Shown here: positions 44,501 through 55,778 of the stretch, piece by piece | How the letters are laid out: every line of letters starts with the position of its first letter | How positions within the stretch are numbered: position 1 is the first letter of the stretch | Assembly: GCA_964058805.1 (NCBI GenBank) | Contig: CAXKVV010000492.1 | Location: 1-59,968, forward strand | Direction: 5' to 3' | Length of the DNA stretch: 59,968 nt | From: Schoenoplectus triqueter | Lineage: Eukaryota; Streptophyta; Magnoliopsida; Poales; Cyperaceae | Translations under genes and position numbers: made by a program | Notes under the pieces: model-generated | Told to the model about the DNA's origin: nothing | The model's database searches: none | What the model saw: the letters and a program-made list of their open reading frames with translations, nothing else

Positions 44501-47500
44501 TTCATTTAATTCAACAGGCACCACATAATTCACCAGGGAGGATGTTGGTACGCTAACTTCAGCACTATATTTTTCAACATTTTTTGAAGCTTCATCTAGC
44601 ACCTCACTTTTCACATCCAAAGATGATGATACCCAACCTTGAACAACACTTTCTTCTTTTAATTCTGAATTTTCAACAAGTACCTCATTATTTTCTGATA
44701 CACCACCTTCAGCACCATCTATTTCATTGGGTTTCAAATCCTCAACAATTACCTCATTTATCAGTGCAAAGGGATTTGGTACACCACCATCAGCATTAAC
44801 TTCTACATTTGTTTCCATAGTTTTGGCATGTACCTCAGGCAATATTGTTGCATCACTTTCAGCACTATCTATTTCATTATTTTTTAGAGATTCAACAAGT
44901 ACCTCATTTCTCAGCCCAAGGGGTGCCGGTCCACCGCCTTTGGCATTACCTTCTTCATTTAATTTTGAAATTGTGACGAATGTATCAGTAGTCACTACAG
45001 GGGGTATCGGCACAGCACCTTCGGAGCGATCTTCTTCATTATTTTCATATGCTTCAACAAGTACCTCATTTTTCACCATAAAAGGCATTGGTGCACTACC
45101 ATCGGCATTAACTTGTTCATCTAATTTTAAATTTTCAACAAGTGCTTCATCATTTACCTTGGGCCCTTCAGTGATTTCCAGAGATCTAGTCTCTAAATCC
45201 TCTTCCAGCAGTTCATTAACTTCAACAGAGGTGACTACATTTGCAACAGCAAGACCATCATCCACAGACAATGTCTTCTCACATACATCATCGACCTTGT
45301 TAGTGTCACACATGTAACACAATTCCATTGCTGATTCATGCTCGGGTACCTGATGGTCACCAACCACATCATAGTGCAGAGAAGTATCCAGAGAACCTAA
45401 TGCAACATCTGTCTGAAGAAGTGGATCTTTTTTATCTAAAGATGTAACAGATTCTGGTTCAAACATTCTCTCATGAGGTGATCCCATAGGTTCCTTGAGG
45501 AAATCAGCTGGATGCAAACCTTCCTCTTTTTCCCCTACTTCTAAATCATCTACCAACATTTCACATTTTTCATTTGGTGAAAAGGATGCCGACTTTTTGG
45601 CATGCAAGTCATCTGCTCTGACGTCAATATTTCTGCAAAAAGGATTCTCAATGCATACCTCAAGAGAATCATCACCATCTACAGAGAGCTCATGCAACTT
45701 GCTACCAGAATTTTTCTCACAGTTATCCTGTAAAGAATCATCAGTCATTTCAGGGTTGACCAGAAGAACTGTGCTTTCTTCTCTATCCAGATAGTGTGTG
45801 TGTGGCAAATCTTCAGACTCATTGAATTGCTCGATCTGTGTTTCAGCATCATGATGATATAAAGATTCATTTCTGTATGTTTCCTCTTTAGTTTCACTGA
45901 GATCAAGTAAACCTTTACCTGGGTCAATAAAATTATCCATATGATAATCAGGATAACCATGGATTGTAGTTTCCTCTGGAATTTTGATAGGTGAGTGAGG
46001 CCCACTTGAAGAAGCCTCCGGCTCTTGGTTTGATGCACTTCGGCCATTATCTATATAATCATCAGATGTTAATGATGTCGGTTCATTGTTGGGTTGAGTT
46101 CTGATTTCATAAAAAGCTGCTTCCAAATCAAACCCTGCAGCAAATAATGGTATATGAGTTGCATACTGTACAGATATTTGTCATATTCCCAATTTACACT
46201 TGCCACCCTTTTTGTTATATGCAAATAACACGAAACCAATGAAATTGTAATTAAGTGAATAAGGCCAACTTTCAGCTATAAATAATTATCCTAACTTTAG
46301 AAGAAAGCTGCTCTGCTTGAATTATATTGATTATTTCTCATGGCAAGCAAGAGGTGATAAAAGTGATAGAAAACTGTAAAAATTTAAGATAATCAAACTC
46401 AACATTACAGCCAGATAATGTGGGTGTTGGTTGCAAGCACGTCAAAAATTTCATAATCTGATTGCAAATATGAAAATCAGGGTGCTATTTGCAGAATCCA
46501 CAAGCAATTTGATGCTATTTACCAGAAATCCCAAGCAAATGCATATGCCTAAGAAGCACAATTTTTACTTATACTATTGACTCTTCCTGCCACCTTACCT
46601 ATCATATGTGTGCTTAAATCAATTTTATCTTCAGTTGGGACAGAGGTTGTGCTCCTCGGTAAAATTTCCTCTTTATTTGAAAATAGAGAACCTTTACCGT
46701 TCAATAAATCCTCTAATCTATTATTATGTTTGTGTTGAAGGCTCTCATCAGGATCTTCAAATTTGTCTTCAGCAAAATCTTGTGTGGTTTCTACGGTATG
46801 AACTGGATAACAACAGAATAATTTGATAAGCTCAAAGAGATGGGTTGCATTAAGGTGATTACAAAACAAACGTAAGAGGTTTCCTTTTCAAGAAAATAAG
46901 GAGTTAAAACAATGAAATCAATAAGAAAATAGAAGTTGATCAAAGGTTGCCACATCACAGTTTTCAGTATTGAATTAGTAAGAACGTACAATATAGGGAT
47001 GCACAGCTACAATACTCTTTTTAAGTACACAGCTAAAATTAGTGTAAGGGCTTAGATCATCAATTATCATTTAACACTAATGCAGTTTGCTACTTTACTG
47101 TTGGCACCAAGGGGTCACACGTGCAGATCAGGTTGATCCACACAAAAATCTGATATTCAAAAGAACACAACAGAGATAATTGTTCTATTCATGCTATAAA
47201 CTTCTTGTATATTCCAAGAAGCATTTAGTTAACTACGAAAATACCATCCAAATGTTTTCCTGTGATGGCACAATTATGAACTTTACCACCATGAGAGAAT
47301 ATATCCTGCGAGATACTTTCATCTTTTCTGGTTGAGATCAAGTATTCTTCCAAATTTAGAATTTCCTCAGAAATATTTCTCAGTTCAACTTGTGAGACCT
47401 CAGAATTTTTGTGTGGCTCTGAAAATTAAAAAAAAAAATTAATAATGAACTTAAAAGGTAATTCGAGAACTCTGATATCCAAGTTAACAATACCCAACAT

Positions 47501-50500
47501 AAAATATTAAGTATTAACTAGAAAGTTTTCACCAAAGTGGTTCCTAAACTAGGAAGGATTCATAATAGAGCTAATGCTACAAGCTTTCAGTCAAGGACCA
47601 TTTATGTTACCTTCAAGTTCTTCCAGACCAGCAAAGCTTCTATTGTTTATCACATATTTATTCCTTTCTTGAGAGCCCAATGAATCCTCAAATATAGGTG
47701 CTTCTACATGGAACTTAATTTCTTGCGAATTTAACATGACATCAGCTATTCCTGATATCTCTGGAGAAGCATCAGTAGTAGGCATGCTAACATTTTCCGG
47801 ATAAATATTTGTTTGTTCCTGACTATCATCAGTCTGAGTAGTCAAGCCTACAAAATATATGAATTGAATATCACTAAGACAGTGCACATTTATAATGAAG
47901 TGAGAGGAAATATTTTTGGTGTATATTATATATGCTTTGCAACTCACCATAACCCTACTCTATATTATATATACTCATATAAGCATACTGGTCCGTTAGA
48001 CTTACATGCTAAATCTTCAAAACCCAAGTAAGCCTCATTGATGGTATTGGTCTTCTCTAGAACACCTAGCTCATTTTCATTATCATCAGCTGAAACCTTC
48101 GGTTCAGCTGTTATATTATTTCCATGCGAAATAAAAAGCTTCTCTGTCTGGTTGATCCCATCTGACTGCAAACTTGATGTAGAACTAACGTCCATGAGAT
48201 CATCATTATCAAAGAACTCTTCAGTTGCTTCCCTATATTCAATTTCCTCATTTAATTGTAAACCCTTATCTATATCAACCAACCCTCCAACTGAATCTGA
48301 GTCCAATTTTTCATGCAATGTTTCCTTTTGAGAAGAACAAACAGGATCAGATTTGGATTTGTTCTCATTGTCTGTTTCCGTCTCCAATTCTATGGTGTTA
48401 AGGGCATCCAAGAAATTCTCATGTTCACTAGCCATGTCATCAGAATCTGTCATTGTTTTTTCTCTAGTTTGCCTTGAAGAAGAGTTTTCAATGCCAGCTT
48501 CAATTTTCTCTGATCCTGTAGAAGCTTCATTCTGCTCCTGAATTGGGTGAACTTTATGCATTTTTTGTGCTTCGTTTTCAGACTGAAATGAGACTGGAGC
48601 AGAAGCCTCCTTGCTTATGTCATCTGATTCTGGCTCGGCACTCGACTGCCTTCTAGAATTTTCTAGAATGATGTTCTGTTGAGATTCTATAAGTTTAAGA
48701 AGATGTGAATGGTAGATTTTTCTGGCACTATTATCTGAGTTCCGCAAGCGACGAGGCTTCAATTTCACAACTCGAGATATAAGTGCTTTACCAGAAGATT
48801 GGTTTTCTGATGAAGGTGGAGACCTGCATATGATTGATCAAAAGGCAATCAGCAAAATAGCAACTATTTTCTTGCTTAAAACAAACTTCTGACAGTTCAA
48901 CATGCATCAATGAAACATATTAAGATTTGAATAGCTAAATGATGCTCAAAGACTTATGGTCAGACCAAAAGTTCAGTCCAAGGAGAAACATAGAAGAAGA
49001 AAGAAAAAAGCAAGGGAGAGCCCGACAGGTGTATCCTGCTTTGTAGGATAACCCACATATAGAGGTAAGGTAATGCAAAGTAGACAAGGACATAACTATA
49101 CAGATTAAGCAATCATTGAGATAATTGTTCAAAATAAAAAATGTAACAGTTTATCTATAAAATATAAATTTAATAATTCCTTCCCTAAAATTTCTATTAA
49201 TAAAACAAAATCCACTCACTCTGAGCTAGATATTAGTAATGATTCAAGTGTCTCTCCCTTCTTCCATCGAGTTGCTTTCTTCTGAAGGGGGAGAAATTTT
49301 AAACATTAACTTTACAGTCAATAAAATATTTCTGCAATCTGAATCTAGTAAAGTCCTTTGTCAACTATAATATTTTACCTTGATTTTGCGGGGTTTCCTT
49401 TCTCTTGTAGCATCTTCCGTTTCAATTGAACAGGATGAAGAAAGTTCTGTTTTGAAAAACGATGGATCAGAATATCTTTTCAAGCATGCACCGGCACCGG
49501 CTACATCAAATCTAAATCATCAAAAAGAAAACTGTCATGAACAACGTGAAGGATTTAAGGTGCCTAAGTTTGGGAAGTTTCTGTATATCAACTACCATGG
49601 GTACGTTAGTTAGGAAACTTCACAATAGGTGTGCCTTCTAATTTATTTTATTTTGCTCCTTGCTTAATCACCCATGTCAAGATGTCATAATCAAGGCATA
49701 GCAGTTGGCACTTGAAGTTCACAGCACAGCTGTAAGTTAGTTAACTACATGGCATAATTGAAGTGCTAGACAATTAGTTTTATTCTAATTCCAGCTTATC
49801 AGTGAAAATTAGAGGATACTGTTCCAGATATCACTGCTTACAAAGTACAATTTAAATGCTACAGAGATCAAAATAATCTAATGCAGGTTAAGTGAGAATG
49901 CATACTTGTCAAGGGTAAATAGACGTGGTGGGCCATGGCATTCTTCATAAGAGTCCATAACAAAACGTGGCATATCTCCTCTTGTTATGAGATTTTGATC
50001 AATTTGAACATTGGTATGCCATTGGATTCCTACCAAAAAAAAAAATCAAATTCCTGTCAACTAATAATTAATTTTATTATAAATGGGAATTTTTTATCCA
50101 ATGCACTACAAAGAACTATGGTTAAAAGCTCTGCACCCCACCCCCACCCCCCACCCAAAAAATAATTATATTAAAAACACACAGAGAGAAATAATGAAGA
50201 AACATATGTTGTATGTTGGGTGGGCAAGCATTAAATGAAAGAAGTAAAAAGCCAATATGACACTAACCTTCGTTTTGTGTGACATTTGGAAGGCTAATTT
50301 GGGAAATAAGAGCCTTCTCAATGGATGGAAACTCAGCCTCAAGCTGGTGTAGACGGAGTGTCAGTCTGTGCCCTCTTGAAGCTGTTGCCATCGCTTCTTC
50401 ATGCAAGTCATGAAATATCTCTGCCGCAAATCTATTTTAACAAAATTGAGATAGACTGAGGTGGTCCATTGACTAATCCCACATTTACTCAACATGTTAG

Positions 50501-50981
50501 CAGACTTCAGAATCTAACAAACAGACGGAATGCTACATACATCTACATGGAATGCCGGGACCAAATAATACCAAAGATATACCAATTCCAGATACTCTAG
50601 GGGCCAAGGGTCGGTGTATTTCAAAGGGAATTTCCTGAATTTTTAAAATTAGCACTGGACCAAATAACCGGGGCAGGAAATCCCTGCACTAACAAATTGC
50701 ACTTCATTATTCATCTTAGTTTCCGGTAATCAATTAGGATATGTTAAATTCGCAAAACGCAGAACAGAAAATTCTTTGGAAAAATGGAACCCTAAGAAAT
50801 GGGTACAAGAAGCGAAGTCCACTCACTCGGCGAGATCTCCGAGCTGGAGCAGAAGACCGACGAGGCCGGTCATGGCGACGCCCTCGAGCAGCGCCTCCGG
50901 GTCATCCTTCTCGGCCGCTCCATAGAGCTGGGGATCCGACAACCCGTATTCATTCCTAATCTGGTACCTCAGCATCGGCAT
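41504..50981 (-). CDS. SCAR: SCAR/WAVE protein, 13 exons (1,753 aa)
   Basis: Coding exons: 50827-50981, 50268-50431, 49906-50029, 49379-49511, 49220-49281, 48006-48823, 47611-47847, 47245-47418, 46599-46790, 43178-46134, 42211-42297, 41814-41921, 41504-41554. All junctions are GT/AG and phases agree. The N-terminal SCAR homology domain starts [20 protein letters not shown] and includes [20 protein letters not shown]; it docks SCAR in the WAVE complex with ABI, NAP1, PIR/SRA1 and BRICK1. A long acidic, low-conservation middle follows. The C-terminal WA region has WH2 ([16 protein letters not shown] / [10 protein letters not shown]), a connector ([14 protein letters not shown]) and acidic [10 protein letters not shown], which bind actin and ARP2/3. 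Exon 10 contains a degenerate ~27-residue repeat. Closest in layout to SCAR2/ITB1-type proteins, though longer than Arabidopsis SCAR2. Confidence 0.95.
42690..43023. mobile_element. Foldback MITE, family A, in SCAR intron 10
   Basis: Ends are inverted repeats (AGTAAAGCTAGTGTATTCTT with TAAG, against AAGAACATATTAGCTTTACT). The right arm closely matches an arm of the 2167-2544 MITE (CCCACAAGATTTT, AAAATTTGGAGATGAT). It lies entirely inside the 880-bp intron between SCAR exons 10 and 11. Confidence 0.7.
44466..45151 (-). repeat. Degenerate ~27-residue tandem repeats within SCAR exon 10
   Basis: About nine units with the pattern NEVLVE-x3-NNE-x6-G-x2-P-x3-V. Unit starts include [50 protein letters not shown] and [10 protein letters not shown]. 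Several units are exactly 27 residues (81 bp), others 22-26. The array is acidic and probably disordered, in the SCAR middle region where families show little conservation. Confidence 0.75.
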
Positions 50982-51005
50982 TGCTAATCTGCCTAGTGCC
51001 TCGTC

Positions 51006-51047
51006 TGAGGATTGAGGATTGAGGATTGAGGATTGAGGATTGAGGAT
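51006..51047. repeat. 7-bp tandem repeat (TGAGGAT x 6) in SCAR 5' UTR region
   Basis: Six perfect copies of TGAGGAT begin 25 bp upstream of the SCAR start codon. Confidence 0.92.
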
Positions 51048-51155
51048 TAGGACATGGATTATTATTTTTAAGGTGTGGAGTTATGAAATGAGGTCTGAAG
51101 GTGTGAATGAATGAATACTCTGTGAGAAGTGAAGAAGAGTGACGAGATGTACTCC

Positions 51156-51183
51156 TCTCCAGTCTCCAGTCTCCAGTCTCCAG
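51156..51183. repeat. 7-bp tandem repeat (TCTCCAG x 4) upstream of SCAR
   Basis: Four perfect copies of TCTCCAG about 175 bp upstream of the SCAR start codon. Confidence 0.9.
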
Positions 51184-52355
51184 TCCTCCTCACAGCACAA
51201 AAATAGGGCGAAAAGAGGAGAGAAACGGAAATAATGCCCGCAACAGATGTTGACAGAGGAATTGGCTCAAGCTCCTCTACAATGTCTTCGATTTAATTTC
51301 TCTGTTCTTTTTTTTTCATTTTTTATTTTATTTCAAGACTTTATTTTTTTTAATTTAATGCGAGATTTTTAGATAAATGAGAATTTACCTTATATATAGT
51401 ATTAACATGTATAAACTCTTAATTTTGAAATAATTATTTTTTCAAAGAGATCGTTTTCAAAATTAAAAGTTCATTGTCATCATTATCGTTCCGTAGTTAA
51501 TTTGGTATTTAGTTAATAATTTTAAATATGTAACATTATAATATATATTATGTAAATGTTATCGATGACAAATGTTAGTTATATTCATTATTGATATCAT
51601 TTTTGGCTTTGCCAACAAATTATTAGCGAGAAAGAAGGAATTGCAGGGGTGAGGAGGAGAGACTGGGAAAGGGAATATTAGAAAAGGGGGGTTGACGGAT
51701 GGGGGCCGCACCGTTGGCGGTTAATGAATTGTAAAATTGGGGGCCAACTCATATATCAATATATTTATTTTATTATTAGATAGAGATTAGAGATGTCATT
51801 GTCAGAATGTCGCGTTATCATCACCAAACAATGCATAATCAACCAGCATAGCATTTTTGTATCAATCCAAAATATATTGGTAATTTATCCATTATCATCG
51901 ACCTTTTATGCATGGCAAAATAAAATATTTTTTAAAGAAAAACTTCCATCTTTCTTTTTCAATCTTTCTTTCCTGATTCTCTTTCTTGTGTTTCTTTTTC
52001 TCTTTATTTCTTGTTATTTGTTGCCTCATGAAAGGCTATACCTTCTTTTAGAGTTTAATGGTATGTAATTGATATTTATGTCATTTTAATTCAAATTATA
52101 TTATTATTTGTATGATTTATTTTGTTTGGATCTTTGTTTGTGAATCATTTGTGTATGATATGATGAATTGATTGTTTAGGTAGTGATCAATACTTGAACT
52201 TGTGCAGAAATTGATCAATTCGATGTTTTATGTAAAATTCTAGGTTTGAGACTAAATATCAAAAGGAAACGTCGATTCTCTGACTCAAATTGAGACTTAG
52301 GAAAATACTTCTGTTAGAGGTCTTAGTACCTTTAGGGCCCAAGTTTGAATTATGT

Positions 52356-52624
52356 TGTTGAGTCCATTAAGGAATTCGACGATTGAGTATACAACCCGGC
52401 CAATCTGATAAAATTAGAGAATGAGAGGAGAGAGATAATAATAATAATTTTTATTATCTTTTAGCTTTTTGATATAATGGTTAAGTATCTATTTATAGAC
52501 TAATTATTTAACTAACTAACAACTTATTATAACTAATCAATCCTAATCACTAAATATCTCTCACATTATTCATCACGCAATATCTCCTATCTAGCTTATA
52601 CAATTCTACTTTTATACTCTGACA
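52356..52624 (-). repeat. Copia-type LTR remnant with polypurine tract
   Basis: On the minus strand, GTTTGAGGGGGA (52625-52636) precedes TGTCAGAGTATAAAAG. This is the usual polypurine tract to 3' LTR junction of short-LTR Copia elements. A TATA box (CTATAAATAG) is at about 52488-52497 on the same strand. The other end is taken as the TGTTGAG at 52356 (minus-strand ...CTCAACA), giving 269 bp; this end is less certain. No internal coding sequence is left beside it. Confidence 0.5.
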
Positions 52625-52636
52625 TCCCCCTCAAAC

Positions 52637-53572
52637 TCATCGTGCGACACGCATGATGAGTTGATGAGCTTCAATTATATCGAGCTTCAATTAGGATTTA
52701 TCTCAAAAACTATGTATTTTATATTAATTGTTAAGAATTTATTTAGTTTTTGTGTCGAGTTCGATATATTGCTGCATTTATTGTTGGATTTCAGGTTATG
52801 GAGTGTGAACGAGGACATCAACATGAGGAATGAGGCTTTGAGCGAGATGGATCAAACTTACATTAATAAATCAAGTGAGAAGCACTTTTCTGGACATAAT
52901 TGCGGACCGCAATACTAGAACTGTCGACCCTGTTAAGAAATGGCCAGAATTGTGGACCAGACATATCTCAACACTCTGAAGAACTGATCCCAAGCAAAAA
53001 GAAGAGGAGAACACCATTGAAGAAGAGATTGAAAAAGAAGAACTCAAGAACCGGGTGAGAAATCGAATATCTTTTTGTTGTATTCTTTCTTCTACTCTTT
53101 CCTTATGTTGTGTTTGTTGTTTAAACATGAATCTTTGTGTAATTTTTGACATGATTTGTGGCTAGACACTCTTCTAGGGGTCTAAGTGTAAACTCGATAA
53201 CTTAGATGGTTTAATTGTACTCGTATGTTGATCTTTTAGTTGTTATTGTTTGTGATTATTATTTTTGTCTAAATTAAATATTTAGTTTTAATCAATTGCA
53301 TGTTACCCTAGAAGTGAAAGTGAAAACCGAAAAGTGGAACTGAATCTTCTGACCCAAAATAATAATTTAGGCTAAATACTTAATCGTGAAATCTATTGCT
53401 TAAGAGAAAATCGAGGAAACCCTAGAAATTACATGAAGTACCGAAAGGCGAAATACAAAATTTAGCTTATGACAAAGTGATTTATTGTTTTAATGGGTTT
53501 AGACTTATAAGGTGAAATATTTAATCATGAAATCTGAATTATTTAGGTACAATATCAAACCATGAAAGTGTA
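52637..53572. other. Decayed repetitive intergenic DNA
   Basis: An 85-residue frame (52661-52918) and its surroundings look like old retroelement sequence, but no domain is recognisable. Segments with AGTGAAAACCGAAAAGTGGA and ACCGAAAGGCGAAATAC resemble internal LTR-type repeats. No gene is supported. Confidence 0.4.
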
Positions 53573-54205
53573 TATATATATGTTATATTATTTCCACATA
53601 ATTTATATTTCGGGTTTATTTGTCATTGCATATCATCACATAATAGCATATTTTAAAAGAGACGTATTAAATTATTAATTTAATTATAAATAGATATTTA
53701 CTACATTTAGGGAATCAATATCGATATTTGGGTCCAGTCTAGGAAAGAAGATCAAATCTTAAGGTTAGATCTAAATCTGTACTGAGTAATTTTAAAAATT
53801 ACTCACGTTTCTACAGTAGTTGTGGGATCTAGATACACAGATGCGAGATTTATTTTGATGAGAGAGTGCTAGATGCAGTCCTGCGTAGTGACAGAGATGA
53901 TTCGCCGCATCCACGTGTGAGCAGGGTAGTTGATTAGGATCCATTGGGTGTTGAGTTTTATTTCTTTCTTTTGGGTTTTTATTTGAGAGATTTTGCTGCC
54001 CATTTCGATGGAGCTAGCTCCGCCGATGTTGGTGTTATATTCTTATTTTGTTACTATGTATATTGCTTTATGTTATTATGATTATTTTATTTATTATGTG
54101 ATTGGTTTATTTTATTCATTTAGCCTTCCATACGCACGTTTCGTCGTGCGTACGTGGCAAGATTAAGCATCCCTAATCCGATTTAACTATTCTGGAATGT
54201 GACAA
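53573..54205 (+). repeat. LTR-like terminal segment, copy 2
   Basis: About 85 percent identical by eye to 8183-8824 and in the same orientation, ending GGAATGTGACA. It keeps the AT palindrome (53784-53804) and the TACGCAC...GTGCGTA hairpin (about 54131-54151). Similarity stops abruptly on the left, so this copy is truncated or is the conserved end of a longer LTR. Confidence 0.65.
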
Positions 54206-54702
54206 ACACAATTACAAATTTTAGTGCATTTAGAGTATGCCATAAAATAAAATTTGCCTTGGATAGAGAACTGCACCACGAAAGTGAGCAGATTTTAAAT
54301 TAAAATTGAGAAACTCTCAATTGTAATTACATGAGAAAATAATAAATTTATTTAGATTAAATTAGCAATTATATTTAATTTTAGCTCGAAAACCCTAGAT
54401 AATTTTTTAGCTTGAAAACCCTCAATGGCAGTTCTTTAATTTAGATAACATATACTTTACCGTAAAATTAGGGCTAGATTACCAACTGTATGTATTTTTT
54501 TTATTATTTAGATAATTAAAATTTGAATAACCTAGTATAAAAAATATCCTTGCTAATCGACCCCTTAGTTATACTATAATTGTTAGATTTATATGTTTGT
54601 AAACATGATAATTTAGTATATTTTAAAGCATATTTTTATTAGTAACTAACACACGTCAAGCTTGCCGAGACATTTGGTCTAATCCCAACATGATCAGCTA
54701 AA

Positions 54703-54966
54703 TTAATTATTGTTGCCTGGTGTTGAAAAATTTATATGTCTAGCTTCAGCCCCTTGCAAATTATGGTTGTGCTCGACGATAAAATCTGACACAATATCAA
54801 TATAGTTCTTCGTTTGTCTGATTAGCTTCAATCTACGTGCGGGACAAATTGTTCTTATTTGAGCTCGAGGCCTCTTAACTTTATGAACTTGATTATCCTG
54901 TACTCGAATATCTTCATTATTACATAGAAAACCTCCAAAAGTTATTATCTCATTTTTGTCCTCCAA
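54703..54966 (-). pseudogene. FAR1/FRS-type DNA-binding domain fragment
   Basis: The reading FLCNNEDIR, KRPRAQIRTICPARRLKL and DFIVEHNHNL reproduces the FAR1 zinc-binding domain order (C, C, then H-x-H in EHNH). FAR1 domains derive from Mutator-like transposases and occur in the FHY3/FAR1 transcription factors. Only about 87 residues remain, with no MULE transposase or SWIM domain nearby and no clear ATG. A degenerate gene or transposon fragment is the best reading. Confidence 0.6.
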
Positions 54967-55570
54967 AATTCTTATGCATTATTTAATATTTAAGTCGGGA
55001 AAGATAAAAATAATCCTGGGCGGTCGATCAGTTTGAGTGATGAAATCTCAGAGGTCAAATTTACGGATAAGAAATCCACAGAATTCATTAAATGAACGTG
55101 GTGAATTATAGTTATGTCAGAATTGTACCATAAAAATTATGGCAGATTTATTGAACTTCCGTGAGAAAAGAGAGCGCAAGGGCAAGGCAATCCGATGAAG
55201 AAAAGAACATCATTAAGACTGCACAAGGAATAAATAAGGAAAAAGCAGGATTGTCATGAAGAAAAATGGAATGAGTCAGATTGTCATTTTCTTAAAGGAT
55301 AATTAACGAACTAATTAGTTGATAATTAATTAGCATTGAGCCGAAGAAGAGGAGGAGAGGAGAGGAGACGGAGGGAGGGAGGGAGGGAGGAGAGGAGATG
55401 AAAATTACACTGCTTCCATTCCCAAAAAAATAATAAAAAAATATACCCCGAGCCCGAGGAGATGAGGATTCAGGAGAGGAACGAAAAAGAAACAGAAAAA
55501 GAAAAAGAAAAAGAAAAAGAAAAAGAGGGAGCAGCACAGCACCTGCACTGCATCCGCACATCTCCCTAAC
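54967..55570. other. Intergenic DNA upstream of the NST1-like gene
   Basis: Includes GGGA repeats (about 55370-55390) and a GAAAAA hexamer repeat (55495-55524). These purine-rich tracts sit about 255-410 bp upstream of the NST1-like start codon. No gene is seen. Confidence 0.6.
55495..55524. repeat. Hexanucleotide microsatellite (GAAAAA)5
   Basis: Five copies with exact 6-bp period, in the promoter or 5' UTR of the downstream gene. Confidence 0.88.
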
Positions 55571-55604
55571 GTGGCCGAGCCGAGTCTAGCCCAGCCGAGC
55601 CTAT

Positions 55605-55619
55605 CCAATCCAATCCAAT
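55605..55619 (+). promoter_or_regulatory. Three tandem CCAAT motifs
   Basis: CCAAT occurs three times back to back, about 160 bp upstream of the NST1-like ATG and followed by a CT-rich leader. It could bind NF-Y, or be a simple pentamer repeat in the 5' UTR. Confidence 0.4.
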
Positions 55620-55778
55620 CCATCCCCTTCTCTCATCTCGTCCACGTCTTCCCCCATCGCTTCCCCTCCCTTCTGGGCCCCGCTCCCAGCTCCTCCCACG
55701 CCGCCGATCAGCCCTTCGATCTGCCTAGGGTTAGGGTTTACTCCCGCCGAGGTTACGGCTCCCCTTCTCCCTCCCCCA

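Larger units (their letters stand above)
50982..52355. other. SCAR 5' flank and intergenic DNA
   Basis: The SCAR 5' UTR/promoter carries two 7-bp repeat arrays (listed below). Beyond about 51250 the sequence is AT-rich. Short CT-rich and T-rich frames near 51930-52060 follow composition. No gene is supported. Confidence 0.55.

Noticed and set aside
49380..49613. Plus-strand 77-codon frame over SCAR exon 4
   Set aside because: It is the antisense shadow of a verified SCAR exon with correct splice sites on the minus strand.
52661..53152. Short frames considered as a host gene
   Set aside because: No recognisable domain, no consistent splice structure and surrounding sequence is repeat-derived.
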